This document shows positions 20,681 to 30,516 of a DNA stretch of 64,000 nucleotides, one piece after another (positions within the stretch are counted from its first letter, which is position 1; each line of letters opens with the position of its first letter). The notes under the pieces were generated by a model. The model was not told the DNA's origin, ran no database searches, and was given only the letters and a program-made list of their open reading frames with translations. Made by a program: the position numbers and the translations under genes. The DNA lies in NCBI RefSeq assembly GCF_910596095.1, contig NC_056553.1, positions 25,120,725 through 25,184,724 of the forward strand. The letters run 5' to 3'. The stretch comes from Thunnus maccoyii (lineage: Eukaryota > Chordata > Actinopteri > Scombriformes > Scombridae).

Positions 20681-21773
20681 TCACACATGCCTCTCTGTCA
20701 CATTCAGCAGGCAGAAAAGGGCTTCATTGAAAACATTATGGTCATTGTTGAGCACACTGTCAAAAATGACAGATAGATCAGGGTAGGCCACTGCAAAGTC
20801 CTCTTCTGCCTGGCTCCTGTCTTCCTCAGACTGGAATGGTTCCACACCAAAGGTTGTTTCCCTGATGAAAGAGGATCCCAACTCCTACTCATATCCGTCT
20901 GCCACAACAGAAGCACTGGGTAGCAGGTCCTCTGATATTTTGACTGGGCATCCTCTTGCAGCCAGGTCATTAGGTATTCCTCAGCCTAGTAGAGGAAAAA
21001 AAATTAAGTTTCGTTTGATACCTGGAATCCTATGTGCATTCCATGACTTCACAACCCGGTTTAACCCAATCTGGCTTTGTCTGCGTTTGACACACAGAAT
21101 GTAACAGTGTTATCTTGCATGTCTTTGGCCTCTTGGTTGATCAGGTGCACCACGCCCTACTTCAGTGGGTAGTTGACCTGATTATTTACTTCGGGCCAAA
21201 TCCACTCCACCATTGGATTCTGTTGTGAACACAAGATATGTTAGAAAAATAAATGAGGAAGATAAACTGCTTATACTAACTGGTAACTGCTTCCTATATT
21301 AATTACTTTGTTCAAAGCTGCTGACAAATCCTGACATATTCTGCTGCTAAACAACCTTCAGATTCTATTTGACATTCCATAAATCAGACATAGGGAACCA
21401 TGCAGGGCTAACAGTCTGCAGGTTTCCACTGCAGCCATATCAGTTGATTTCACTAAACAAATAACTAATCAATGAAATTAGGTTAGGTTAGGTAAGGTTA
21501 CAGGTTGGAATGAAACAGTTGCCTTTTAATGACATACGGTTTCCCTGTCTAAGCCATGTTGATTCTTTCATCTTTCAAAAGTCTCAGGTTATCACTGGAG
21601 CCCTTCCTTTTGAACAGTAATAGAAAAACTTACCATGGAAGATGCAGACTGAACATAAGGTTGCCTGCTGAGGTTATACCTGTGTCTGGAAAGTATTTCC
21701 TGAATGTACTAGCACAGATAGAACTCCTTCCCATGGTCAACTCTCACTTGGTCCCACATCCCATTGGTGACCC
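20681..21773 (-). pseudogene. Integrase-core-domain protein, three-exon remnant
   Basis: Exon A (21,773-21,634) encodes 'MWDQVRVDHGKEFYL' and ends at a consensus donor (ATG|GTAAGT). Exon B (21,219-21,022) follows an ACAACAG acceptor and encodes 'NPMVEWIWPEVNNQVNYPLK' and 'NAHRIPG'. The last exon (20,985-20,681) encodes 'GIPNDLAARGCPVKISEDLL', 'GSSFIRETTFGVEPFQSEED' and ends 'LLNVTERHV', stop. This order matches a vertebrate and invertebrate family with a transposon-derived integrase (rve-like) core; the conserved WDQxRVDHGxEFYL and IWPEVNxRVNYPL blocks are present. In-frame stops (after FYLC, after NYPLK, and TGA in place of an Arg codon after IPG) make it a pseudogene. Upstream exons with the first catalytic residues are not seen. 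Confidence 0.75.
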
Positions 21774-22200
21774 CTGCACATCTAGATGTGGTCATTTACA
21801 AGACAAGAAAATTGTATTATTGTGGACACTGAAGGGATAATCTGTCATTTCTTAAAGACAGTGGTTGTTGGCCAGTATATTTATATTATTCTCTATTCTT
21901 TCACCTTACATCCACCTATCAATTTAAATTATGCCTTTCAGGTGTTGGAGTGAAAAGAGAGGCTGCAAATGACAAAATAACAACATCTATTGTTCTCAAA
22001 TAAATTACAGACCGTATCCCTTAAGCCTTTGAAATAGTTGTACATATTTCATACACATGGCTACCGCATTAATAACAGAATGACTAAATGATAAGTGCTA
22101 AACATCTACATTGTTATGAACCATATTATACTGAGAATAACTGATTTGGAACAGTTTGAAAAGTTTTGTACATATTAAAACTGACTTTTTTATCTAATAG
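21774..22200. other. Unassigned spacer between inverted integrase exons
   Basis: About 430 bp of AT-rich DNA with no recognisable coding sequence. It separates the head of the minus-strand integrase exon from the plus-strand exon. Confidence 0.4.
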
Positions 22201-22346
22201 GCCTGCAGTACTTGCCTAAAGTATGTGGGACCAAGTGCAAGTTGATCATGGCAAGGAGTTTTATTTGACGCTCTTCATGCTGGAGCTGCTGTCATCTCAT
22301 TACCATAATCAGGAGAGAAGGCCTTATTTACAGACTTCATCCACAA
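22201..22346 (+). pseudogene. Isolated integrase-core exon, inverted relative of 21,634-21,773
   Basis: After a pyrimidine-rich acceptor (TTTTTTATCTAATAG) the plus strand reads 'SMWDQVQVDHGKEFYLTLFM' then 'ERRPYLQTSSTR' with a GT donor at 22,347. This is the same exon as minus-strand 21,773-21,634, and the part after Met is better preserved (no stop after FYL). An in-frame TAA lies just before it. None of the expected later exons follow; DIRS-type RT sequence begins instead at about 22,377. Confidence 0.75.
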
Positions 22347-22376
22347 GAGTACAATTCAATAGTTTGTGTGGTTGCT

Positions 22377-22790
22377 TCAGCAATAAACCAGCTCCAGTAA
22401 CCGCTGGATGGTTAGCATGTGAAAGGTTTTGCAAGCGATGCACCAGTTTAGGGTGCAGAGATCCAAACTGGGTTTGAAATCTCCCATCTTCTTAGTGACC
22501 AGGAAGTACGTGGAGTAAAACACCTTGTGTCTGTCATGTTGAGAACGACAGACACAGTCTGTTTTATCCAAGAGGGAATCTATTTCCTCCCAGGAAGATA
22601 GACTCACTTCCTTGACAACCATGAATGGAGGAGGAACACGGCAGAGCTGGAGAGAATGATCCAGTTTCAGTGTCCTGTCCATCCACTCTGTCAATACACA
22701 TTCATGCCGTCGCACCTTGTAAAATTATGCCAGTGGGCAAGCGACCAGCTGTGTAGCAGCAATCAGGAAGCTGTGATATCCTGCCTCAAC
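22377..22790 (-). pseudogene. Reverse transcriptase fragment, DIRS/Ty3-like retroelement
   Basis: The minus strand carries 'LDHSLQLCRVPPPF', 'EEIDSLLDKTD', 'VFYSTYFLVTKKMGDFKP', 'LDLCTLNW' and 'FHMLTIQRLLELV'. This matches the N-terminal fingers/palm start of fish DIRS-like and Ty3-related RTs (consensus-like blocks FYS-YF-V-KK-G-RP-LDLR-LN and FKMLT). Upstream 'QLVACPLA' also fits. The RT stops before the catalytic YxDD region, at about 22,377. Upstream (22,900-23,200) may hold decayed gag-like Cys motifs, but that is weak. It is a dead fragment. Confidence 0.7.
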
Positions 22791-23407
22791 CCTCTACGTC
22801 ATCAAACCCTCCATAAACGGGGGTTTGGCCCATTGGGGACGGTACAGAAAACGGCAGAGCCAGCGGAGAGGTCCGTGAAATCACCACTGCTGGTCGTAAA
22901 TGTTGAAGCAGCAATATTCATGTCATTGTGTTCAGTCCTCCTCGTCTTTCATGTGGAGATCAATGAAGGAAAACACGACAGGCAGGTACTTCCCTCACTC
23001 TGTGTGACGTGCGCATCAGGTGTATTTCTCCCTGATGGAGAGATAATGCACTCTGATGCTTCACTCAATGCTGTTCCAAGGCAAAACAGTAACGGCAGCA
23101 TTAACAATGGGGGGCAAGTGTGGTATGTGCGCACACACTGGCACAGTGCTGTGATGCCTCTGGATGCCTCTTTTAGTGTTAATATCACTAAAAGAAAATG
23201 TCAATAAGAATAGTAGTCAAATCATCAACTTCCTTCTTGACAGTTTATGCTGAACACCAATATGACATCATCCAGCCCAAACATGTAAATACATTCACAG
23301 CACTACTATAAGAACTCTTACCAAAATTTTTGATTCAATAAAACAAACTCAAATACAACATGCCTCTTTGTGAGTATAAAAGTGCAAAATGTTACTCCTC
23401 TTCAAAA
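22791..23407 (-). other. Probable internal region of the same retroelement, plus unassigned DNA
   Basis: Less AT-rich than its surroundings. A minus-strand frame at 23,188-22,949 has Cys-rich text ('CVRTYHTCPP', 'CLGTALSEASECI') that resembles the Cys-rich segment upstream of RT in fish DIRS-like elements, but it is too decayed to assign. The 183-codon plus-strand frame is its antisense. Confidence 0.3.
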
Positions 23408-24742
23408 AGGGATCTCAGAACAGAAAATGCCTCTGACAGACCATTAACTTTAAATGTGCTGTTGCCTGCAGTGTTCCCTCTACATTTTGCACAGTGCACA
23501 GAGGTCTCCTGCCACTGTTCCACATGTTTTGCAGCCCATAATGCTTCGGCAACACTGTGTGAAGACCGGCTCCTCGATGAACTCTAAAAAACAAAATGAG
23601 AAAAACTAGTCATTCTCTGTGTGTGTGTCCCCATCTGTCCTTTAAGTGTTCTTCACGTATTGGGTGACAGTGTTTTCAATCAACTTTAATGCTTTTAAAA
23701 ATGTATTTGTTATTGTATCATTACATCATGGGCTGTTACACAAAGTTGTCCATCAGTACATGTAATTAATTGTAGTGGATGAGACACAGCTGACCTTGGT
23801 TACAGAATGTAATATGTATGTGTACTTGGAAATCTCAAATTCTGGCGAACAACAACTAAAATGGATCCAAAATTATTTTACGCATGGGACAATTACTACC
23901 TATTGCATACTTACTCATAGTAATAACACAGCAGAACCCTTGCTTGATGGTCTGTAGCTGGGAAACAGTCAGGATAACTCTTTAAATGGAAGGCAGATTG
24001 GTGAACTCTCTGATTGCTGCAGTGACATCTGGTAGATCTTCTATTTTCTCAGTGACCTCTCCAATGCCTGCAGCATCTTCATCGTTTTGGCTGTTACAAG
24101 GAAAAAAGCATAATAGATATATACTGGTTGTGTTTTAGTGGTTTTGGTAGTGGTGATGGGATGGAAGCCTAACCTTTTGTTTGAAAGATTAGAAAAGGGG
24201 GAAAAAACAACAACTAAATAGCAAAAGCAAGGCTTTTTATTTACGAATGTACCTTGGCCAAATCAGGGCTGCTTCTTATGAAATTTATTCATTCAAAACA
24301 AGACACTTGTTTCACACACAAACAAAATGGCAAGGGGGGTGTAGGCAAGCTCAATTTCCATCTCTGATGATGAGAATATATTTTTTTTAAGTTGACAAGC
24401 TCTCAGATACTTTGCCAGGGGAGCTGGCACCCTGGCATTCTGCCAAGGTGTTAATATATGGGAAACCCTAAGAGCCAAATAAATCTTTGTCCCAAACATC
24501 ATAGAAGCCGCTGTACTGTATATACAGAAGCAGTAATGGCCAAATGGTAGGCAAACAGGTGATGATTTAATTAATAGTTTTTTTTAATAGTCTGAACAAC
24601 AAAGGTAAGGATAAGTCTAAGTAAAAACCCACAATCAAATCAAAAATTGAATTCCCTTGTGCATCAGTCAGTACCATGGGGTCATGACTTCCAATGGCAT
24701 CTTGCACTTTTCTGATGATCCCCTGAAGGGTAGCCTCACATT
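23408..24742 (-). pseudogene. RING-like zinc-binding protein, three-exon remnant
   Basis: Exon 1 (about 24,742-24,633), after a TTTTTTAG acceptor, encodes 'ECEATLQGIIRKVQDAIGSH' and 'DPMVLTDAQGNSIFD'. Exon 2 (24,090 to about 23,981), after CTTTTTTCCTTGTAACAG, encodes 'DEDAAGIGEVTEKIEDLPDV' and 'TAAIREFTNLPSI'. Exon 3 (23,585-23,408), after TTTTGTTTTTTAG, encodes 'EEPVFTQCCRSIMGCKTC', then with one frameshift 'EQWQETSVHCAKCRG' and 'VNGLSEAFSVLRSLFEEE', stop. Exon 3 is the inverted counterpart of plus-strand 19,512-19,702. Joining exons 1-2 with exon 3 into one gene is inference from order and strand. Frameshifts and a TAA in exon 2 indicate decay. Confidence 0.6.
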
Positions 24743-24939
24743 CTAAAAAACAGACCATGGCAACATTGTTTATGAGGTATTTTTATATATTTCTGAACGT
24801 GCCTGAGACACTGAGCACTAAGTCTTGAACGTACATGCCAAGTTTCATTCACAGTAACATTTTACAGTGCAATAGTACAGCTTAAGTATGCAAGAAGAGT
24901 GGAAGAATTATGACCAAAAAATGGCATAAACAATCCAGG
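24743..24939. other. Unassigned sequence
   Basis: No feature recognised beyond the pyrimidine tract of the exon 1 acceptor. Confidence 0.4.
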
Positions 24940-25060
24940 TCCAGGCACTCAAGGTAGGTTTGAAAAATAAAAGGCCTTTATTTCAGTGGGCTAGAGTCAT
25001 TAAAAAACACACCGTGTGTCGGCTTGCGCCTTCTTCAGAGTGTGGGACATTGAACTTCCT
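24940..25060 (-). mobile_element. Retroelement 3' tail, PLE-like
   Basis: On the minus strand 'CTCTGAAGAAGGCGCAAGCC', 'GACACACGGTGTG', 'AAATAAAGGCC' and 'TTGAGTGCCTGGACCTGG' follow the layout of PLE-type 3' ends (GAAGAAGGC...GCCGAAACRCG, then AATAAA). No coding sequence accompanies it. Confidence 0.45.
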
Positions 25061-26289
25061 CGTTTCCCCACATTTATACAGAGAGATTAAAAAAGTTTGC
25101 TTTGCAAATGTTTTATGAGGAAAGAAATGTATTCAACATGTTGGTTAAACCTCACATAATATGCTATCAAACATTGAATGCAAACATAGCTTCGTTTTTT
25201 TTTTTTTTTATCTTAGAGGTGTTGGCAAATCAGAAAACTTTCATTTGAATCATTTTTTTAAATGTTATCTGGACTATTTTGGAAGTGACCTGCATATTTT
25301 GTTGTACACAAGGTCAGACTTTATCAGCAGAACATTATAGAATTAACACAAATACACATACACTGTAGTGTGTTTTTTCTATTCTTCTTATATCTCCCTT
25401 GACCTCCCGCACTTGTCTATCTACCCTCTGTCTTTTATCCCCTCTGTAAGAGTCAAATAGCCTTCCTATGATGCTCCAGGCTCCAGTGAAATCCAGTAGT
25501 GTTGTGTATAAGGCTGTCCCTCGTGATCAGAGGAGGGGGTTTGCTAATATCTCTCTCTATCTATTGATCGGGGGACAGGCGGCATGAACAAATGGCACTA
25601 TTAGTGGAACAAGGGTCTCGAACACAGCAAAATAACAGACTGCACATCAATTCAGCCAGTCAATCAACTTGACACTCCACTGGTCAACCTAAACCTCCTT
25701 TCAGTACATGTCGATGTTTCTTGCTTTATTCACATGTCACGAGGAAACAACCTTATCCTTGTGTGCAGCTGTATTAGTCTATTTAATAAAGTGAAGATTT
25801 TTAAAGAAACAAAGGCTTTGCAGTCGCTATCATCAAGGTGGTTCACTGCAGAATTAGCTAACAAAAATAGCTACATACACCAGCTGATATGTAAGATTAA
25901 AATTTCTTGATTCTGTTTTTTAAACAAGGTTAATTTGACTCAGTGAAATATCTTGTCTTAAATGTAATATATATTATTAAACAGAGTCTTAATCCAATGG
26001 TGTTGGCCATCTCTCTTGTTGGTTAACCTTTTACAACATTGCAAAAACAGCAACAGGAACGGTCAGAAAAACACTTTGTTTAACTTTGTTTAGAGTTTAA
26101 AACAAAGGTGAATGTTGAAATGCTAAGTTAGCCCAACCTGTTTTAATCTTATATGAATACATTCACCTTCATTTTCCTTTCCAAGCAATTTAGTTTAGAT
26201 AATCAGCTGAAACAGCTGATGAGTAAAATGTCTTCATTGATAGTAAAAATTATAAAGATAAGTTGAGGAAACAGTCTACATTCTAGGTC
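25061..26289. other. Unassigned AT-rich sequence
   Basis: No gene, repeat or RNA recognised in about 1.2 kb. Confidence 0.4.
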
Positions 26290-26490
26290 CACTTACATGC
26301 TTGTTGTGGAGCTTTCAACTGGTCTTCATCAGCAGATGAAGCTTGCTTAGTCAGCACGGTCTGTAGATGTATAAAAACATTTAGATAAACTTTCCATTAT
26401 ACTGAGCACTTATATATCAATATCATCTTCTGATGAAGACTGTGTAATATGGTCAAAAGCTCCAGGACAGGTGAGTGGATGGAACTTAAG
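26290..26490. repeat. Inverted pair of PLE-like 3' hairpin motifs
   Basis: The minus-strand copy (about 26,345-26,290) reads 'CTGCTGATGAAGACCAGTTG', 'AAAGCTCCACAACAAG' and 'TAAGTGGACC'. The plus-strand copy (about 26,425-26,490) reads 'CTTCTGATGAAGACTGTGT', 'GGTCAAAAGCTCCAGGACAG' and 'GAGTGGA'. Both resemble the hairpin-bearing 3' end of a fish retroelement. Their head-to-head placement forms a loose palindrome. Confidence 0.5.
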
Positions 26491-27240
26491 TTTGTTTTAC
26501 CAACTATGTGTAAGGTTATTTTAAGGTTCCTGATGTCAGTCACTTTTATTGTTAGTGCATGGACCCATGCTCTCATGAATTTATATTTTTAAGTTTGCGC
26601 TGTGTGTGAAGCTGGATTAAGCTTCTTCAGATACATGTTATTGGTAAGTGTAGGTCACAGAGGCAGAGAGGTGCACACCAAGTGTACTTAACTCCATGAG
26701 ATGTGGTTGACTGGGCCAGAAAAAGCTAGTAAGTAAGTCCACTTCACTCATTCAGGTTAAAATGGGAAGAAGCAGCTGAGTGAAGTTGAGCCTGCAGAGG
26801 AAGCACCAAGACCGTCAGGTAGCTGGTGTATCTCTCCTCCACTGACCAAAAACACTGGCAGCTCTGAGACACCCTAATAGATTGCTTGGAGGTTGGTTTC
26901 ACACTGTGCAGGTTTTTTGGAGGATTGTGATTGGATTATTGGAAGGTTGTGGATGCTAACTGTGGAAAAAGTTAATGAACTCTTGACCAGTGGGTGGTGA
27001 TTTTAAGACAGCTGATCACCACAGAAGTATGGAGTAAAATGCATGAGTAACCACTTTAGAAGCAGTCGCAAGCAGTGAGAGTCGCAAGCTGTTATGATGA
27101 TATTATGAGGATATGGTCACAGCTACCCAATGAGGATTTCCTTCTTCATGAGTACGGATATTGACACATTTTACTCGGATGATACTTGCGCTCGTAAAAA
27201 GTACATTTTCCGTACTGGATACGCATATGGAGGCAGAACA
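26491..27240. other. Unassigned sequence
   Basis: No gene recognised. 'TTAAGCTTCTTCAGATACATG' at about 26,617 is another weak match to the same kind of tail motif. Confidence 0.35.
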
Positions 27241-27245
27241 AAGAG

Positions 27246-27390
27246 ACATACACATGTGCGGTCTCATCCCTACCATTTTGGGTCTAAGTCCGCAATTGTC
27301 CCTTTTGTCTATTTCCTTCCACACACACACGGTCTCACCCCCACCATTTTGGGTCCAAGCCGCCATTTTGAGTCCGAGTCGGCCATCTTC
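27246..27390. repeat. Imperfect tandem duplication of about 70 bp
   Basis: 'CGGTCTCATCCCTACCATTT' then 'TGGGTCTAAGTCCGCAATTG' is repeated about 70 bp on as 'CGGTCTCACCCCCACCATTT' and 'TGGGTCCAAGCCGCCATTTT'. Both are followed by 'CCTTTTGTCT'. The overlapping ORFs of about 115-119 codons on both strands are products of this and of the microsatellite next to it. Confidence 0.8.
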
Positions 27391-27415
27391 CTTTTGTCTC
27401 CCCATGTCTCTCACC

Positions 27416-27466
<51 letters not shown>
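27416..27466. repeat. Compound (TC)n(AC)n microsatellite
   Basis: About ten TC units followed by about fifteen AC units. Confidence 0.97.
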
Positions 27467-27469
<3 letters not shown>

Positions 27470-27499
27470 CACTCTGACATACACAGGTGCACACACTCC

Positions 27500-27803
27500 A
27501 TTTTGTTCTGTAGTTAAGTACATTCGGTGAGATTACGTATTGTGTGTTTTACTTTATTGTCTTTTAAATAAATGCTGGTCTATTTAATGTTGCACAAGAG
27601 TGAATGCTGCAAACCTCTACTATTCAGAACTCCAAAACCCTTCAACCTTTATTAGCTATTGATATGATCATTTTGGTTGTAGTTATTAATTTAATTATTA
27701 ACCAGAGTTCCAAATTGATAGTTTTTTTTTATATCTGATGAGACTAGATTAATTAATTGGCTATTAATTTTTCCTTTACAAAGGGTGGTGCCCCGAGGTG
27801 AAT
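27500..27803 (+). mobile_element. LTR-like end with a candidate primer-binding site
   Basis: The stretch has a polyadenylation-type 'TTTAAATAAATGC' (about 27,565) and ends 'TTCCTTTACA' at 27,780. After 5 bases comes 'TGGTGCCCCGAGGTGAAT' (27,786-27,803). A TGG-led 18-mer just after a CA-ended LTR is the usual primer-binding layout of vertebrate LTR retroelements. The 5' limit of the LTR is not visible and no gag or pol codons are recognised downstream. Tentative. Confidence 0.35.
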
Positions 27804-28640
27804 TTAAGGCAGGTTAAATTCTATCATTTAGTATAAACATTGATCATCTCTGATAGCCTTTTAAGCTCTTGTACCTACAAAGGAGAAAAGGCAAGCTTCT
27901 AGTCTGTTTCACCTTCAGTGTTACAGTTACATCACTAAGCTTGTTATCCACCATCACTGCTGATTCCATTGATCCAGGAGGTCGACCCCGACAGCTGCAG
28001 TGAGTCGTTTAACTCACCTGAACCTACATCTGGAAGTGCTTGGCTGTCACAGCTCCCCCAAACATCAGCAGAGAAATGGTCCTTTACAAACCTCATCACC
28101 TTAGAGCGGAGGCTGAGCCGGTCAGTGTGGAAGGCTAAGTTAGTGTGCAGGGCCCCCAAAAAGTAGTGAGATCACTCGTGATGATAATCAGCTGACAGAA
28201 AGTTAGCCTGTTAGAATGCATAAAGGTTTTCCACTCACTGGTTGACAGTTGTGTCGCTACCAGGTGTGTCCTTTATTCCATTGATTCAAATGATGGAATA
28301 TGTCCTCAAAGCATTTATTTAGTGTCTCTGTACTAATGAACGGTCTCTTCTCTATATCATGTGACCTGTATAATGACTATAGTGCTCTTTTGCTTGCTGA
28401 AACACCTTGGTCACAGCTTAATTACTACTTGAATACGTATTAATTGAGGAGATTCAGTTAATGACTTGAACCAACTCGTGTGTGAGGTAAATTATCTCTG
28501 GAAGCTGAGCGTGCTACTTTCATCTTTTGGATATGTATGTATGTACAGTATGTACTGTACCATGAATACCAAGAATACTGTCGTTTTACTGGACAGCCAT
28601 AAAAGAAAAGGAGAGCTGTTCTCCCACTGACATTTGTAGC
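27804..28640. other. Mostly unassigned; GC-rich island at 27,950-28,160
   Basis: The island 27,950-28,160 is open on both strands: 65 codons plus, and on the minus strand about 47 codons ending at a CAG|GTGAGT donor at 28,018. The minus frame includes 'FHTDRLSLRSKVMRFVKDHF'. I do not recognise either protein. It could be leader or gag sequence of the LTR element just upstream, or an isolated exon. Confidence 0.3.
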
Positions 28641-28720
28641 TCTCAAGTATTTATTGCAAAGTTTTGACCTGCAAGGTCTTCATGAGGTTTTTGCCTGACA
28701 ATGACCACATTTCAATATGC
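28641..28720 (-). mobile_element. Retroelement 3' tail, PLE-like
   Basis: The minus strand reads 'CATGAAGACCTTGCAGGTCA', 'AAACTTTGCAATAAATACTT' and 'GAGAGCTAC', a GAAGAC...AAA...AATAAA tail like those at 24,940 and 9,660. Confidence 0.4.
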
Positions 28721-29099
28721 CTCTCTTTTTCTTTTATTGCTGCTTTTTGGCTTGCACCTGTACCCAACTAGGGTTGGATGTGCACACTATCCACCTTTTT
28801 TGCTGAATTGAGCAGCTCCTATTAGGAATATGCAGAACTCTAAGGGAGCATTTACATTTATTAATTTGGCAGATATTTTTGCCCAAAGAGACATACATTT
28901 GAAGTCAATCCAAGCTACAGTAGATCAAAGAGAAGCCATTGAGAATAAGTGCCTAGACATTCAGTTCCATGCTCCACCTGACTGACACAAGTGCCACAAG
29001 GCTTGCAGGTACTTTAAGTGACAAGTAACATTTAGATGTAGCCCAAAGCAAAGTTATGCCTTACATACTATGTTATATATCTTCAGCCATGCTGTAGGG
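28721..29099. other. Unassigned sequence
   Basis: No gene or repeat recognised. Confidence 0.4.
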
Positions 29100-29430
29100 A
29101 TGATGATGTTGATTGCTCGGTGCATTTGGGACTGATATTCATAATTGCCTGACCTTTCATCTACTACCACCATCAGGTTGACACTTTTTTGTTTTGCGTG
29201 AAAAGACTTGACAACTATTAGATGGATTGTCATGACATCTGGCAGAGATGTTCCCATTTGTTGTGTTGTTGTGTATTGGTGTAATTAGCAAACATCAGCA
29301 TGCTAACATGCCAAACTAAGATGGTGATCATGGACAATGAGGTAACTAGGTACATGGAACATGGTAATTGCAACGTTGATGTCATGGGACGGATGGTCAA
29401 GATCAGAAAGATTCCCATGTTTACAACTTC
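29100..29430 (+). repeat. Teleost 'GCTAACATGCTAA' interspersed repeat, second copy, part 1
   Basis: 'ACTACCACCATCAGGTTGAC', 'GAAAAGACTTGACAACTATT', 'AGATGGATTGTCATGACATC', 'GCAAACATCAGCATGCTAAC' and 'AAACTAAGATGGTGATCATG' follow the order of the family. The two 60-72 codon ORFs inside are chance. Confidence 0.75.
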
Positions 29431-29759
29431 CAAGCGTTCATGTGACAAAACACAAGACTATGATTACAGAGTTGGTTGGAGTGAGGATTAGTGTGTATTG
29501 ACAATATATCACGATAATCAGTGAATGTTTAATCTCCTTGAGTGGACGTCTTTTGCTCATGGGAGGCATCCCTATTTTCTTGATTTGTAGACAATTCGTA
29601 TTATGAAGTGACAAGTTGGATATATCACAGTTTTCAGAAAAATCTGAGTTTCCTGGTCGTAATAATGATTTGTATTTTGATGTGAACACTATTTACGAGT
29701 TAGAATCTTGTAATAAGAATAATTTTAATATGACATGAGCACAGCATAAAGATCAGCAG
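29431..29759. other. Sequence interrupting the repeat copy
   Basis: About 330 bp between two parts of the same repeat. No terminal repeats or coding sequence recognised, so it may be an old insertion of unknown type. Confidence 0.35.
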
Positions 29760-29880
29760 ATTAATACTGTCATTGTGAGTATATTAGAGTGCTGCTTCTA
29801 GCATTTAGCGCAAAGTACAACAGTGCAGTACAGCCTCACATAGCTGCTAGGATGGATACAGCCACTGAGTCGAAGTGGAG
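29760..29880 (+). repeat. Teleost 'GCTAACATGCTAA' interspersed repeat, second copy, part 2
   Basis: 'TGTCATTGTGAGTATATTAG', 'CTAGCATTTAGCGCAAAGTA' and 'GTACAGCCTCACATAGCTGC' match the distal part of the family. Confidence 0.7.
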
Positions 29881-29913
29881 TTATACAGTCCTGAGATAAG
29901 TGCAAACATTTCT

Positions 29914-30516
29914 CTTAAAGGACGAGTTCACAGTTTTTCAAGTGTGTCTTATGTGTGTGCCCATATGAAAACTGAAAGAGGTTTTCTACGCCGTAATCAT
30001 TCCTCCTGTTCATACTGACAATTAAAAGATCTCCTTCAAATGTACTTTCAATGTAAGTGATGGGCACCAAAATCCACAGTGTGTCCACTCAATCATTTTG
30101 TGTAAAATGCATTTAAAAGTTTATGTGAAGCTTATATGAGGCTTCAGCAGTCTGAGTTAGTTATATCAAGTGGATATCTACTACATTTACAGTCTTTTTC
30201 TTCTTTGTGTTTCCTCAGACATAGTTTCCTTGTTGAGCTGTGGTGGAAGTATAGCAACAAAAAGAGGGACTTTGTCACTAAAAAGAAGAACTGAAGCTTC
30301 ATATTAGCTTCACATAAAAAACATTTTTGCACAGGAGGACTGTGGATTTTGTCCCCCATCACTTCCATTGTAAGTGCATTATGAAGGGATCTTCTAATGG
30401 TCAGTGCGAACAGGAAGAATGATTACAGCAAGAAAAAACTGTTTCAATGTTCATTTGGGCTCCTGACTGTTGTTTTAAGACAGACTTGAAAAAGTGTGAA
30501 CCTGTCCTTCAAGTTT
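29914..30516. mobile_element. Foldback element of about 600 bp with arms over 200 bp
   Basis: The left arm begins 'TTAAAGGACGAGTTCACAG'. The reverse complement of the right arm begins 'AAGGACAGGTTCACAC'. The arms stay alignable through 'CAAGT-TGTCTTA', 'TGTAATCATTC-TCCTGTTC', 'AATGTAAGTGATGGG' versus 'AATGGAAGTGATGGG', 'AAAATCCACAGT' and 'TATGTGAAGCT-ATATGA-GCTTCAG', meeting near 30,150-30,290. TTAA at the left edge, degraded to TCAA at the right, suggests a TTAA target as used by piggyBac and Kolobok types. It has no transposase. Confidence 0.8.

Noticed and set aside
22656-23207. 183-codon plus-strand open frame
   Set aside because: It is antisense to the retroelement region. The minus strand carries the recognisable RT blocks.
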